A DNA stretch of 64,000 bases, from positions 1 to 64,000 of the forward strand of contig JANQQU010000090.1 in NCBI GenBank assembly GCA_028284905.1. The letters run 5' to 3'. Position 1 is the first letter of the stretch; every line of letters begins with the position of its first letter. This document shows positions 7,294 through 16,629 of this stretch, in pieces. A program made the position numbers and the translations under genes. The stretch is from Calditrichia bacterium (GTDB lineage Bacteria > Calditrichota > Calditrichia > RBG-13-44-9 > J075). The notes beneath the pieces were generated by a model. The model worked only from the letters and a program-made list of their open reading frames with translations, searched no databases and was not told the DNA's origin.

Positions 7294-9453
7294 ATGAAAA
7301 AACTCCTTTTTATTATCGCAATAATAGTTTTTAGTGCTTGTCAAACTTCAACAGACCAGGCTGAAATGCAAACATCAAACAACCCATTTTTGCAGGAATG
7401 GGATACGCCATTTGAGGTACCACCATTTAATAAAATTAAGGATGCGCATTACATGCCAGCGTTTAAAAAAGGCATGGCAGAAAACCTGACGGAGATTGAT
7501 GCAATCGTAAATAACCCTGAAGCGCCTACGTTTGCCAATACGCTTGAGGAATTAGAAAGAGCTGGAAAGTTACTCAGCAAAGTGCAGCGGGTATTTTCCA
7601 ACCTGGCAAGCTCTAATACCAATCCCAAGCTTCAGGAATTACAACGCGAATTAAGCCCATTGCTTTCTGCTCATTACGACAAAATAACCCTGAATGAAGG
7701 GCTTTTTAAGCGCGTTGAAGCAATTTGGCAAGCGCGTGAGAACCTTGACTTAAGCAACGAACAGCGCAAATTATTAGCAGACACTCGTAAGGCATTTGTT
7801 CGTAGCGGTGCACTGCTGAATGAAGAACAAAAAGCGAAAATCACAGAAATCAATGCCAAGATTTCCGAGTTAACAACTGCTTACGGACAGAATCTCTTGG
7901 CCGAAACCAATGGCTTTGAACTTCTTTTAAATGACACTGACTTAGGCGGCCTAACCTACGGTGTTATCGCCGCTGCAGCCGAAGCTGCGGAACAAAAAAT
8001 GGAGAATGCAGAAACAGAAGAAGAAAAAGCAAAATACAAAGATAAATATGTCTTTACACCGCATCGAAGCAGCATGTATCCATTCTTAACTCAATCCGAC
8101 CGCCGTGACTTACGCGAGCAGTTATACACAGCTTACGTGCAGCGTGGGGATAATGATAACGAAACAGATAATAAAGAGATCGCTGCGAGATTAGCAAAAC
8201 TCCGCGCGGAGCGTGCTCAATTGATGGGTTACGAAACTCATGCGCATTTCGTGCTGGAAGAGCGTATGCTAAAAACCCCTGCGGAAGTTTATGATTTATT
8301 AATGCAGTTATGGAAACCTGCACTGGAAAGAGCAAAAGTAGAAGTTGCCGATATGCAGGCAGTTGTTGATCAGGAAGGTCACGACTTCAAAATAGCAGCC
8401 TGGGACTGGTGGCAGTATTCAGAGAAAGTCCGTAAGGCTAAATATGATTTAGACGAAGCCGCACTTAAACCCTATTTGTCACTGGATAACGTACTTAACG
8501 GCGTGTTTGAAACTACAAACAAATTATGGGGCTTAACCTTTACCGAGCTGTTCGATATTAATGTTTATCATCCGGATGCACGGGTTTGGGAAGTAAAAGA
8601 CAAAGATGGCAGTCACCTGGGAATTTTTATCGGTGATTACTTCACCCGTTCAAACAAACGTGGTGGCGCATGGATGAGTAGTTTTAAAGGGCAGTCAAAT
8701 CTTGATGGCAGAGAACGCCCCGTTGTTGTGAACGTGTGTAATTTCCCAGCCCCTGTCGGCGATGCGCCATCACTCCTCAGTTTTGAAAACGTCATTACCT
8801 TATTTCATGAATTTGGGCACGCCATGCACGGTATTTTAACCGATGTTACCTACGGCAGCATGGCTGGTACTTCTGGTCCTCGTGATTTTACCGAGTTTCC
8901 TGCGCAAATTCTCGAACACTGGGCTAGCGAACCTGAAATCCTGAAATCGTTCGCCACTCACTATGAAACCGGCGAAGTTATTCCTGACATTTTAATCGAG
9001 AAATTATTGAAGGCCTCTAAGTTCAATCAGGGTTTTGCGAATACTGAATATCTGGCAGCATCACTACTGGATATGGATTGGCACACGATTACGGCGGAAG
9101 AAGATCTTAAAGATGCCGATGCTTTTGAAGCAGCTTCACTCGCAAAAATTGGCTTAATTAAGGAAATCGCACCTCGCTATCGGAGCACCTACTTTGCACA
9201 TATCTTTGCAGGTGGATATGCTGCCGGGTACTATAGTTATGTTCACTCCGCGGTACTGGACTCAGACGGTTTTGAAGCATTCAAAGAAGCAGGAAATGTA
9301 TTCGATGCACAACTTGCTGCCAAGCTAAGAACGCATGTTTATGAAAAAGGCTCAACTGAAGAAGCAATGGAGCTTTACAAAAAATTCCGCGGACGTGAGC
9401 CTAAAATAGATGCCCTCTTGAAAGTGAGAGGGTTGGACGGTTCAACTGACTAA
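7294..9453 (+). CDS. dcp: M3 family zinc metallopeptidase, peptidyl-dipeptidase Dcp-like lipoprotein
   Basis: Predicted oligopeptidase that removes C-terminal dipeptides or trims short peptides. The N-terminus is a lipoprotein signal with lipobox FSAC (Cys16), so it is likely anchored in the periplasm or outer membrane, unlike the cytoplasmic E. coli Dcp. The zinc site is complete: HEFGH at 505-509 and the third ligand Glu534 (in EFPAQ), with the same 29-residue spacing as in known Dcp enzymes. The SSFKGQ and FAGGYAAGYYSY segments near the C-terminus match family substrate-binding regions. Length (719) is as expected. A hairpin terminator lies 20 bp downstream, so the gene is probably monocistronic. 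The family is certain; the exact dipeptidase versus oligopeptidase specificity is not. Confidence 0.92.
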   Translation: MKKLLFIIAIIVFSACQTSTDQAEMQTSNNPFLQEWDTPFEVPPFNKIKDAHYMPAFKKGMAENLTEIDAIVNNPEAPTFANTLEELERAGKLLSKVQRVFSNLASSNTNPKLQELQRELSPLLSAHYDKITLNEGLFKRVEAIWQARENLDLSNEQRKLLADTRKAFVRSGALLNEEQKAKITEINAKISELTTAYGQNLLAETNGFELLLNDTDLGGLTYGVIAAAAEAAEQKMENAETEEEKAKYKDKYVFTPHRSSMYPFLTQSDRRDLREQLYTAYVQRGDNDNETDNKEIAARLAKLRAERAQLMGYETHAHFVLEERMLKTPAEVYDLLMQLWKPALERAKVEVADMQAVVDQEGHDFKIAAWDWWQYSEKVRKAKYDLDEAALKPYLSLDNVLNGVFETTNKLWGLTFTELFDINVYHPDARVWEVKDKDGSHLGIFIGDYFTRSNKRGGAWMSSFKGQSNLDGRERPVVVNVCNFPAPVGDAPSLLSFENVITLFHEFGHAMHGILTDVTYGSMAGTSGPRDFTEFPAQILEHWASEPEILKSFATHYETGEVIPDILIEKLLKASKFNQGFANTEYLAASLLDMDWHTITAEEDLKDADAFEAASLAKIGLIKEIAPRYRSTYFAHIFAGGYAAGYYSYVHSAVLDSDGFEAFKEAGNVFDAQLAAKLRTHVYEKGSTEEAMELYKKFRGREPKIDALLKVRGLDGSTD

Positions 9454-9471
9454 CCCGGTTCAAGCTATTTG

Positions 9472-9505
9472 AAAAGCGGCGAGGAAATCCGAGCCGCTTT
9501 TGTTT
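9472..9505 (+). terminator. Rho-independent terminator after the M3 peptidase gene
   Basis: A 9-bp perfect stem AAAAGCGGC (9472-9480) / GCCGCTTTT (9493-9501), loop of 12 bases, ending in a T-rich stretch. Confidence 0.85.
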
Positions 9506-9526
9506 GTAAACATACCCGTTACGATT

Positions 9527-10279
9527 ATGAGATATCTTAAAACGCTTGCTTTCTGCATCTTCTTATTTTCAAGTTCTGTCGTTTTCTCTCACCCCCTGGA
9601 TGAACTTGTTATATTGGACATCGAAGAGGGACAGATTACTTTCCAAAATGAACAAATGGCTGCGGAATATAAAGCAGCCTTAAAACGTCAGCGGATGCGG
9701 AAACTAGCGGCGATGACCTGGCAAGAAAAATTTTTGTTATTTATTCAGGCAGGTATCGAACATATAATCCCCAAAGGCTTAGATCATATCCTCTTTGTAT
9801 TAGGGCTATTTTTTTCCAGTCTTATTTTAGTATCGTTACTTTGGCAGGTAACCGCTTTTACCCTTGCGCACACAATTACATTAGCACTTGCTGCATTAGG
9901 AATTGTACAGATTCCAGCCGATATCGTCGAACCTCTTATTGCGCTTTCTATCGTCTGGGTAGCTGTCGAAAATTGTGTACTTAAAGAAACGAATAAATGG
10001 CGACCTCTCATCGTATTTGGCTTCGGCTTACTACATGGTTTAGGTTTTGCTGCAGTGTTAAGTGAATATGGATTACCTGAAGGTAATTTCATCTCTTCAT
10101 TACTGGCGTTTAATATCGGTGTGGAACTGGGGCAATTGCTGGTATTAATTACTGCTGCAGCATTAGTGTGGTTTATTAGAAAGAAAAGCTGGTATCGCCA
10201 GCGGATACAAATTCCAGCGTCGCTAATGATTGCCCTTGTTGGTATCTTTTGGTTTGTTGAAAGGGTCTTTTTATCGTGA
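9527..10279 (+). CDS. HupE/UreJ-type membrane protein
   Basis: A 250-residue polytopic membrane protein with a cleavable-looking N-terminal signal (to about residue 21, then HPLDE) followed by an amphipathic region and about six transmembrane segments. Conserved family features are present: IEHIIPKGLDH (His79, Asp86, His87), FTLAHTITL (His115), FGLLHGLGFA (His170) and FNIGVELGQ (Glu200). In HupE/UreJ proteins such residues are linked to nickel or cobalt transport; no hydrogenase or urease gene is nearby, so the substrate is unknown. The frame is open from a TTG at 9500, inside the preceding terminator; the ATG at 9527 gives a proper signal peptide and is preferred. Ribosome-binding site is weak. 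Confidence 0.85.
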   Translation: MRYLKTLAFCIFLFSSSVVFSHPLDELVILDIEEGQITFQNEQMAAEYKAALKRQRMRKLAAMTWQEKFLLFIQAGIEHIIPKGLDHILFVLGLFFSSLILVSLLWQVTAFTLAHTITLALAALGIVQIPADIVEPLIALSIVWVAVENCVLKETNKWRPLIVFGFGLLHGLGFAAVLSEYGLPEGNFISSLLAFNIGVELGQLLVLITAAALVWFIRKKSWYRQRIQIPASLMIALVGIFWFVERVFLS

Positions 10280-10405
10280 AATTACAGCTTAATGATGATG
10301 GTTGGAAATGCGAATCACAAAATAAAAAATATCTCAGAGAACCAACTATACTAAATTGCAGCTTAGCCAAACCGTTAGAAAAAAAGAATCGAATATGTAT
10401 CGAAA

Positions 10406-10512
10406 TTGGCGCAACTTGACCGCAGCGGCCGTACGTTTTTTAAGCTTTGAGGCCCACACCAGATCTGTTTGTTCAAAGTCTGTGGCAGGAAATCTTGCGG
10501 CAAGTTAGCCAA
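10406..10512 (+). repeat. Palindromic attC-like site J
   Basis: TTGGCGCAACTTGACCGC (10406-10423) pairs with GCGGCAAGTTAGCCAA (10497-10512) with two single-base bulges, enclosing further partial palindromes (CCACA / TGTGG, CTTTGA / TCAAAG). The right end carries GTTAGCC and the left end GCGCAAC, which resemble integron R' and R'' core sites but do not meet the strict consensus. Its inner sequence is unlike repeat copies A-I. It lies 120 bp before the S9 peptidase gene. No gene is seen in the 10280-10631 gap. Confidence 0.5.
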
Positions 10513-10631
10513 AGCTTTATGTCCCTGGGGGGCGATTCAAATGCACTTCGCTGGCGTTGTTGAGGCACTGAAGCTGTTTATCAATCAACCTCGCTATCTC
10601 AATCTAATTTATACCTAAGGAGCATCAGACC

Positions 10632-12686
10632 ATGAGTACTCGATTTTTCTTATGCCTTTTTCTTGCCCTCATCATCTTTTCGCCCGTGTATTCTCAGACG
10701 ACAACGCGCCCCATAACCATCAACGACTACTTCAATTTGAAGTCGATCAGCGATCCACAAATCAGCCCGGACGGTAAATGGATCGCGTATACTTTGAAGA
10801 CCACCGACCTGGAGGAGGACAAGTCCGAAAGACGTATCTGGATGGTGCCTGCCACGGGTGGCGACCCGATTCCGATGACGGCCAGGGGGTATTCCGCTTC
10901 GAGCCCCCGCTGGAGCCCGGACGGCAAATATCTTTCTTTTTTGGCAAGGCGCAGCGAGTCGGGGGCAAGCAAGAAGAACAGCGAAGACGAGACACAAGTG
11001 TGGACGCTCAACAGGCTTGGGGGCGAGGCGCAACAGCTCACCCGCGTCAAGCAGGGAGTCTCGGGTTATGAATGGTCTCCCGACGGGAAACGTCTCCTGC
11101 TCTCGATTACAGATCCCAAGCCCTGGGAGCTCACCGAGGATAAGAAAGACGACAAGAAGCCACGCCCCTATGTTATCGACCGGTTGCAGTTCAAACGGGA
11201 TTACAAGGGATATCTCGACCGTTACCGGACCCATCTCTACGTTTACGATGTTGGTTCGAAGGAACCGCCTCGCCAGATTACGTCGGGCGATTTCGATGAT
11301 TCCTCTCCGGCATGGAGTCCCGACGGCAAGCGAGTGGCCTTTGTCAGTAACAGGACTGCGGAACCGGATGGAAACCCGAACACCGACATTTGGATCGTAT
11401 CGGCAGATAACACCGACAAGGGCGCGACCATGTTGCAGGTTACGAAGAACCCCCGTGAGGACAGTAACCCTTCCTGGAGCCCGGATGGTAGATCGATCGT
11501 TTACAAGACTGTGACCGCCGATCTGAAAGTAATGTGGTACGCCACTGAGCATCTCGCGACCGTTTCAGCGGACGGCACAAATCCGAAAGTCCTGACCACG
11601 GATCTTGATCGTAACGTGCGAAGTCCCCGGTTCTCCGAGGACGGTTCATCAATCTGGTTCATTCTCGAAGACAGTGGGGAGCAGCAACTTGCCTCGATAC
11701 CAGCCTCTGGAGGCAAGGTGACCCGTCACGTGAAAGGGGCGGACGTCGTCAAGCAGATCAATGTTGGCGCTGGATTGCTCGCCGTGCTTCTTACCAGGCC
11801 CGACATTCCCGCTGACATTTTCACTGTATCAAAAAAGCAACTAAAACGGATTACATCGGCGAACAAGGAACTGTTGACAAATATCGAGCTTTCCCAGCCG
11901 GAAGAAATCCGCTACAAGAGTAAAGATGGGACAGAGATTGAGGCGTTTCTCTACAAGCCGACCGGATTCGATTCTTCGATGAAATACCCGATGATTCTCC
12001 ATCCACATGGAGGTCCCGTCTCCCAATACAATTATAGCTTCAACTACCAGGCGCAGCTCTGGGCCGCAAACGGCTATGTCGTTCTGCAGCCCAATCCGCG
12101 TGGTTCGTCCGGATACGGTCAGGAATTTAGCTACACACTCTACGCGAGATGGGGCGTTCCCGACTTTGAAGACGTGATAGCGGGAGTTGACTATGTGATT
12201 GCCCGCGGATATGTTGATCCGGAAAAACTGGGCGTCGGTGGATGGTCATACGGCGGGATGCTGACAAACTACGTGATCACGAAATCGACTCGGTTCAAGG
12301 CGGCGGTCTCGGGAGCCAGCGAGACACTATACCGGTCGAACTACGGGCATGATCACTATCAGATGTGGTGGGAACTTGAGCTGGGACTGCCGTGGGAGAA
12401 CGCCGCAGCCTGGGAAGCGATCTCTCCCTTCAATGACGTGGATAAAATCATAACACCCACGCTCTGGATCGGAGGTGCTGAAGATTGGAATGTCCCTATC
12501 CTGAACTCCGAGCAGATGTACCAGGCGATGAAACGGCTCGGCCGCGAAACCCAGCTCGTGGTCTACCCGGGCGAACATCATGGTATTGGTAGACCGACCT
12601 TTCAAAAGGATCGCTTTCAGCGGTATATTGGTTGGTTTGATAAGTATATCAAAGGCGTTGAGCGAACCTGGGATGAGGAGGATTAA
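10632..12686 (+). CDS. S9 family serine peptidase (acylaminoacyl-peptidase/DPP IV-like), secreted
   Basis: Predicted exopeptidase acting on peptides in the periplasm. Residues 1-21 are a Sec signal. Residues about 25-380 form a beta-propeller of PD40/TolB-like blades, visible as ISPDGKWIAY, WSPDGKYLSF, WSPDGKRLLL, WSPDGKRVAF, WSPDGRSIVY and FSEDGSSIWF. The C-terminal hydrolase domain has the triad Ser539 (GWSYGGM), Asp618 (GAEDWNVP) and probably His650 (GEHHGI). TAAGGAG precedes the ATG by 10 bases. The gene is clearly richer in G and C at third positions than its AT-rich neighbours, which suggests recent acquisition. It lies between the palindromic site J and repeat copy A, so it may be a mobile cassette. 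Family assignment is firm; substrate specificity is not. Confidence 0.95.
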   Translation: MSTRFFLCLFLALIIFSPVYSQTTTRPITINDYFNLKSISDPQISPDGKWIAYTLKTTDLEEDKSERRIWMVPATGGDPIPMTARGYSASSPRWSPDGKYLSFLARRSESGASKKNSEDETQVWTLNRLGGEAQQLTRVKQGVSGYEWSPDGKRLLLSITDPKPWELTEDKKDDKKPRPYVIDRLQFKRDYKGYLDRYRTHLYVYDVGSKEPPRQITSGDFDDSSPAWSPDGKRVAFVSNRTAEPDGNPNTDIWIVSADNTDKGATMLQVTKNPREDSNPSWSPDGRSIVYKTVTADLKVMWYATEHLATVSADGTNPKVLTTDLDRNVRSPRFSEDGSSIWFILEDSGEQQLASIPASGGKVTRHVKGADVVKQINVGAGLLAVLLTRPDIPADIFTVSKKQLKRITSANKELLTNIELSQPEEIRYKSKDGTEIEAFLYKPTGFDSSMKYPMILHPHGGPVSQYNYSFNYQAQLWAANGYVVLQPNPRGSSGYGQEFSYTLYARWGVPDFEDVIAGVDYVIARGYVDPEKLGVGGWSYGGMLTNYVITKSTRFKAAVSGASETLYRSNYGHDHYQMWWELELGLPWENAAAWEAISPFNDVDKIITPTLWIGGAEDWNVPILNSEQMYQAMKRLGRETQLVVYPGEHHGIGRPTFQKDRFQRYIGWFDKYIKGVERTWDEED

Positions 12687-12693
12687 GAAGGCG

Positions 12694-12820
12694 ATGAGCA
12701 CCGATGGGTTTGGGCCGGCTTGTTCCACTTTCAGGTTTGGCAGATTCAACGCAATTAGGTAAAATCGTTTATAGACAGTGTGTTGATGCCCTTGTCCCGC
12801 TTATCTACAATCCGTTAATC
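12694..12820 (+). repeat. attC-like direct repeat, copy A
   Basis: Member of the dispersed repeat: GGCCGGCTTGTT on the left, GTAAAATCGTTTA in the middle, GCCCTTGTCCC and a terminal ATCCGTTAATC on the right (GTTAATC at 12814-12820). It begins directly after the S9 peptidase stop and ends 30 bp before the next start. Confidence 0.75.
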
Positions 12821-12850
12821 TGGCAGTATCATTGATTTGAAGGAGCTAAT

Positions 12851-13267
12851 TTGAAGAAGTTTAAAAAATGGTATTTTCGGCTTAGACCTTTCGAACTTCG
12901 GCAGAAGGGCGCCATCTATATTCGCTTAGGCGCACGAATTTTCAAAAAATTCGTGCCTACAACCGGGGATCTGGTAACTCGCATGCGCGGAATTAAGAGA
13001 CTCAAAATTGTAGAAACCGGCGATCGGAGAAAGGCGTTGGAAAATTACCGGAATCAGACACTCAAGTGGGAATGGAGACATTTGATCTCGGCTGTCCTTC
13101 TGCAATCATGGGCAATACTTGCTGGGATATTTATTGACATGGAGCATTTCTGGGTTTCATCTATAATAAATATTTTTGTGAACTATTATCCAATCATTGT
13201 GCAACGCTTCAATAGAGTAAGGCTTACCGATATAATTGCGAAATTACACCCCAATAATGAAATTTAG
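12851..13267 (+). CDS. CrtO-like membrane acyltransferase homologue (weak)
   Basis: A 138-residue membrane protein starting at TTG, supported by AAGGAG 7 bases upstream; no ATG fits. It has a basic N-terminal half (RLRPFELRQKGAIYIRLG, FKKFVPTTGD) and two hydrophobic segments at about 79-95 and 103-117, ending in NYYPIIVQRFNRVR. The FKK, ET, E-H and N-YPIxxQRxNRxR pattern resembles the glycosyl-diaponeurosporenoate acyltransferase (CrtO) family of short membrane acyltransferases; this is recalled, not searched. No carotenoid genes are nearby. It occupies the whole space between repeat copies A and B. Confidence 0.55.
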   Translation: MKKFKKWYFRLRPFELRQKGAIYIRLGARIFKKFVPTTGDLVTRMRGIKRLKIVETGDRRKALENYRNQTLKWEWRHLISAVLLQSWAILAGIFIDMEHFWVSSIINIFVNYYPIIVQRFNRVRLTDIIAKLHPNNEI

Positions 13268-13290
13268 TTCTTGCCCCCCATCTGCTAGGC
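13268..13290 (+). repeat. attC-like repeat, truncated copy B
   Basis: Only the right end of the repeat is recognisable: TTGCCCCCC followed by ATCTGCTAGGC, directly after the preceding stop codon. The heptamer is GCTAGGC rather than GTTAGGC. Short, so less certain than the full copies. Confidence 0.45.
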
Positions 13291-13440
13291 TTCTAATAAT
13301 TTTCAAATTTATCACCGAATTCTATAATATATAGTTAGAAATACAACCAGGTGATCAGTAGCGTAAGATGTAAAAGCGCTCATCATTTCATAAGTCTTGT
13401 TCGAAGATCAAACGCTTACATTTCACTTCAGAGGTGAGAA

Positions 13441-13860
13441 ATGGATATAGATCTTAGCGTCGGTAATAATTTCTTAATTTATACTATCGGTATGATAATC
13501 GCTGTTGGTCTCTCTATTTACTGGATTATGAAACGAAGAAAGAAACAAAAAAGTCTGCAAGATCCACAATCGTTAAATCAAGGTTCTTACTCGGACGCTC
13601 AAAAATTAGGCATTGTCGGACTAATACTATTCATAATTCCAGTTATGTTTATTTTTAATTCATACATAATGATGGGTATCGGTACATTCTTACTGACTAT
13701 TTTTCGCTTAATAAACCTTCCGGATTTTATCGTTCATGGCGTAATGTATGTTGTAATACCAATGTCATATTTTGTGGCGATAATAGGAACATACTGGATA
13801 ACTGAATTTATTTGGCCTAAAAAAAGTAAGAACAAAAATAATATCCCTGAAGTTAGTTAA
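13441..13860 (+). CDS. Hypothetical membrane protein, 139 aa
   Basis: Unrecognised. It has three hydrophobic segments: about 10-29 (N-terminal anchor, followed by RRKKQK), 57-85 and 95-122, with a Lys-rich C-terminus. The first segment plus positive residues suggests the N-terminus is outside. An AGAGGTGAG ribosome-binding site lies just before the ATG. It is the only gene between repeat copies B and C. The low-GC codon use differs sharply from the S9 peptidase two genes upstream. Confidence 0.7.
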   Translation: MDIDLSVGNNFLIYTIGMIIAVGLSIYWIMKRRKKQKSLQDPQSLNQGSYSDAQKLGIVGLILFIIPVMFIFNSYIMMGIGTFLLTIFRLINLPDFIVHGVMYVVIPMSYFVAIIGTYWITEFIWPKKSKNKNNIPEVS

Positions 13861-13957
13861 TTTCTTTTTAAGCCAATCTTTTTTACTAAAAGTATGATTT
13901 GCCAAACTGTGGACTTGCTTTAGGGCTTTTTGGAAAAGATACTATTTTCGGATACCT

Positions 13958-14091
13958 GTCTAACAAAATTTAGCAAACGGATTCGGGGGCGGCTTGTTTT
14001 GCTCTGTAGTTTTGGATATCGCCAAAAATTTGTAATCCGATTTAAGGCCTGATTTTGAGGGCCCTTGCCCCTTAAGCATAGTCCGGTAGGC
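13958..14091 (+). repeat. attC-like direct repeat, copy C
   Basis: Begins with GTCTAAC (13958-13964), a perfect match to the RYYYAAC R'' core of integron attC sites, followed by GGGGGCGGCTTGTTTT; the right part has GCCCTTGCCCC and CCGGTAGGC (one base from CCGTTAGGC). The middle GTAAAAT box seen in other copies is degenerate. The rest of the 13861-14276 gap is featureless. Confidence 0.75.
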
Positions 14092-14276
14092 CATTATCCG
14101 TCATATACCGACAAAATGCTATTTAAGTGGGGTCTCTTGATTGGTTCAAATATTTAAAAATTTGCACTGGCCGCACAGAGGAAACTTTTCTGGGCTAAAT
14201 CTGTAGAAAAAATTATCGGCCTTAAGTTCTAAACTGTACTTTTCATTTATTGACCAAAACAAATGAGATCAAGATT

Positions 14277-16496
14277 ATGAAAGAATATCTTCGTTCCATA
14301 TCTTTTTCTATTCTATTAATCGTAGGCTTATTCTTCACTAAAAATTCATTTGGCCAAAATCCGGAATGGATGAATTATAAAAATGAAAATTGGGTTGAAT
14401 CTATAGCGGAAGAGAATAATTTTCTCTGGATCGCATCCCGGGTCGGGCTCTATCGATTGGATAAAAACACCGGGGAAAAGGAACTTTATACCTCAGCCAG
14501 TGGATTACCCGGTCATTCTCTGACATCGATCGCAATAGATGAGAATGGCAACAAATGGATTGGCAGTCGTGATGGATTAGCGAAATTTGATGGTCTTCAA
14601 TGGACGTATTATCACCCTGGGAATTCTCCCCTGCCGGCAGGCGTAAGAGCATTACTTGTTGATCGTAATAATGTGTTATGGATTGTTACTTGGGCGTATT
14701 ATGAAGCTGGTTGGGGAAATGCAATTTTAAAGTTTGATGGTCTGTCAACGTGGGAAATATTTAAGTCTGATGAAATAGCAACTTTGCCTGATGGGGGTTT
14801 TCAAAATCTCATTGAGGATAAATGGGGTGATATTTGGATAAGTATGACTACCGTGTTTGAAAGCCTGCCTACCCATTTATTTCTCGTTCGTTATAGTGAA
14901 GGGCAATGGTTTTCTTATAATGTCCCATATACAGCTGATGGGTTTGGCGCTATAAGGGATTTCGCCACAGATAACAGTGGCAATATTTGGGCGGTAATAT
15001 CTAACCCCAGTATTGTTGCACCCGGCGCACTCGTAAAATTTGACAGAGAAAAATGGCGAATTTATAACTCGCAAAATTCCGGCTTACAGGATGACCACTT
15101 ATTTTCTGTCTTTGTAGATAAACAGGACCATATTTGGGTTGGCAGCCTGAGTGGCATTTCAGAATTTGACGGTAGTACCTGGGTGAACTATAATGAAACA
15201 AATTCGGAATTGTATGGCTTTCGAGTGAATACAATTTTTGTTGATGATGAGAATGTTAAATGGATAGATGATAATTCCGGATTAATACGATTTGATTCGC
15301 AAACATGGAACGTTTATCCGTTGGAAACAGCGCCTATTTCAACCGGCAATAAAATTGTTATCGATCAATTTGACAACGCATGGATGTATAGTAATCGCAA
15401 AATTATAAAATTTGATGGTCAGGAATGGATCCCCTTTAATTTGCCGAATACATCTCTTCCCGGTAACTATAGCTGGTTTATAAGAGATATTGAAATAGAT
15501 GCTATGAATAATATCTGGATAGCAAGTCAGCATAATCTTCTAAAATTTGACGGCTTACACTCGCATATAATCCCGGATTCATTTTCTTATCCTATCAAAG
15601 CAATCAGTGTCGGCTCAGAAAACATTGTCTGGATAGGGTCTGGTGGATTAATTGAATATGATATTTCCAATGAAACAGTTGTTAATCAACATCCTTACGC
15701 TCCTTATGGTTCAAACTCGTTAATTTATGTCGATAGTGTTTTGTGGGTCGGTTCGGACAAACTTTACAAATATGAAGACGAGCAGTGGACTACATATGAT
15801 TCAACGAACTCTGGTTTTAAAAATAGTACAATCTCAAATTTATTTATGGATACAAATGGCACTCTTTGGATAGGGACAGATAGGGGATTGGTATCATTTG
15901 ATGGCCAGGATTGGATCGAATACAAAGATTTGAATGCTATTCTAGCGCCCAATCCCAAAATTTCTGCATTAGTGGTGGATGCTTATCAGAATGTTTGGCT
16001 TGGCAGTGATAAGGGGCTGGTAAAATTTGATGGCCAGGCATGGCAAATCTTCAATACTATTAATTCCGGCCTGACCGAGAATTATATAAGCGCTCTTACG
16101 GCAGACCAGTCTGGTAATTTATGGATTAATACGCTGAATGGCGGTCTTGATATCTTTCAGGAGGGTGGTTTAATCGGTGATTTTGTTACGTATTCGCAAT
16201 CACCTTACTCAAGCCAACAATCCCATATTCCTGATGAAAAAATTTTTGATAAAATTTATCCCAACCCATTTAATCGATATGCCACCATTCGAATTGAGCT
16301 AAATACTGCCACCTTCGTCAAAGCTCAAGTATTTGACATATTGGGTAGAAAGATTGCAACTTTAATAAATGGCCCTAAAACTGCCGGGGAGCATTTTGCA
16401 ACTTTTGACGGAATTGATATGGCTTCGGGCATTTATATCGTTCAAGTTGAAGTGGGAGAGCGTTCTTCAACACAGAAAATGATATTGGTTAAATAG
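14277..16496 (+). CDS. Secreted two-component-regulator-type beta-propeller protein with sorting tail
   Basis: A 739-residue exported protein. After a signal peptide (to about residue 26) it consists of many short repeats of the form NxxWIGSxxGLxKFDGxxWxxY, the propeller unit known from the sensor part of hybrid two-component systems, here without any kinase. About 12-14 such units fill residues 30-630. The last 80 residues form a sorting/FlgD-like domain (YPNPFNRYAT, VFDILGRKIATL, ASGIYIVQ), so the protein is probably displayed at the cell surface. The frame is open from a TTG at 14250; the ATG at 14277 starts the signal peptide and is preferred. It is the single gene between repeat copies C and D. 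Binding partner unknown. Confidence 0.88.
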   Translation: MKEYLRSISFSILLIVGLFFTKNSFGQNPEWMNYKNENWVESIAEENNFLWIASRVGLYRLDKNTGEKELYTSASGLPGHSLTSIAIDENGNKWIGSRDGLAKFDGLQWTYYHPGNSPLPAGVRALLVDRNNVLWIVTWAYYEAGWGNAILKFDGLSTWEIFKSDEIATLPDGGFQNLIEDKWGDIWISMTTVFESLPTHLFLVRYSEGQWFSYNVPYTADGFGAIRDFATDNSGNIWAVISNPSIVAPGALVKFDREKWRIYNSQNSGLQDDHLFSVFVDKQDHIWVGSLSGISEFDGSTWVNYNETNSELYGFRVNTIFVDDENVKWIDDNSGLIRFDSQTWNVYPLETAPISTGNKIVIDQFDNAWMYSNRKIIKFDGQEWIPFNLPNTSLPGNYSWFIRDIEIDAMNNIWIASQHNLLKFDGLHSHIIPDSFSYPIKAISVGSENIVWIGSGGLIEYDISNETVVNQHPYAPYGSNSLIYVDSVLWVGSDKLYKYEDEQWTTYDSTNSGFKNSTISNLFMDTNGTLWIGTDRGLVSFDGQDWIEYKDLNAILAPNPKISALVVDAYQNVWLGSDKGLVKFDGQAWQIFNTINSGLTENYISALTADQSGNLWINTLNGGLDIFQEGGLIGDFVTYSQSPYSSQQSHIPDEKIFDKIYPNPFNRYATIRIELNTATFVKAQVFDILGRKIATLINGPKTAGEHFATFDGIDMASGIYIVQVEVGERSSTQKMILVK

Positions 16497-16509
16497 TATC
16501 AAATGACCT

Positions 16510-16629
16510 CAAGCGTTTTAAAGGGAACCAAGGGCAGCTTGTTTTACTATCAGGATTGGGATTTTTAACAGAATTGTGTAAAATCGACTATGGGCTGTGT
16601 ACTTAGGCCCTTGTCCCCTCCATTAAGCC
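16510..16629 (+). repeat. attC-like direct repeat, copy D
   Basis: GGGCAGCTTGTTTTACT, GTAAAATCG, CTGTGTAC, GCCCTTGTCCCC in the same order as other copies. The right-hand heptamer is degenerate (CATTAAGCC). It starts 14 bp after the propeller protein stop. The remaining 340 bp to the next gene hold no clear feature. Confidence 0.75.

Noticed and set aside
10650..11552. 300-residue antisense open frame inside the S9 peptidase gene
   Set aside because: It is a by-product of the high-GC codon use of the peptidase; the translation has no family features and no ribosome-binding site.
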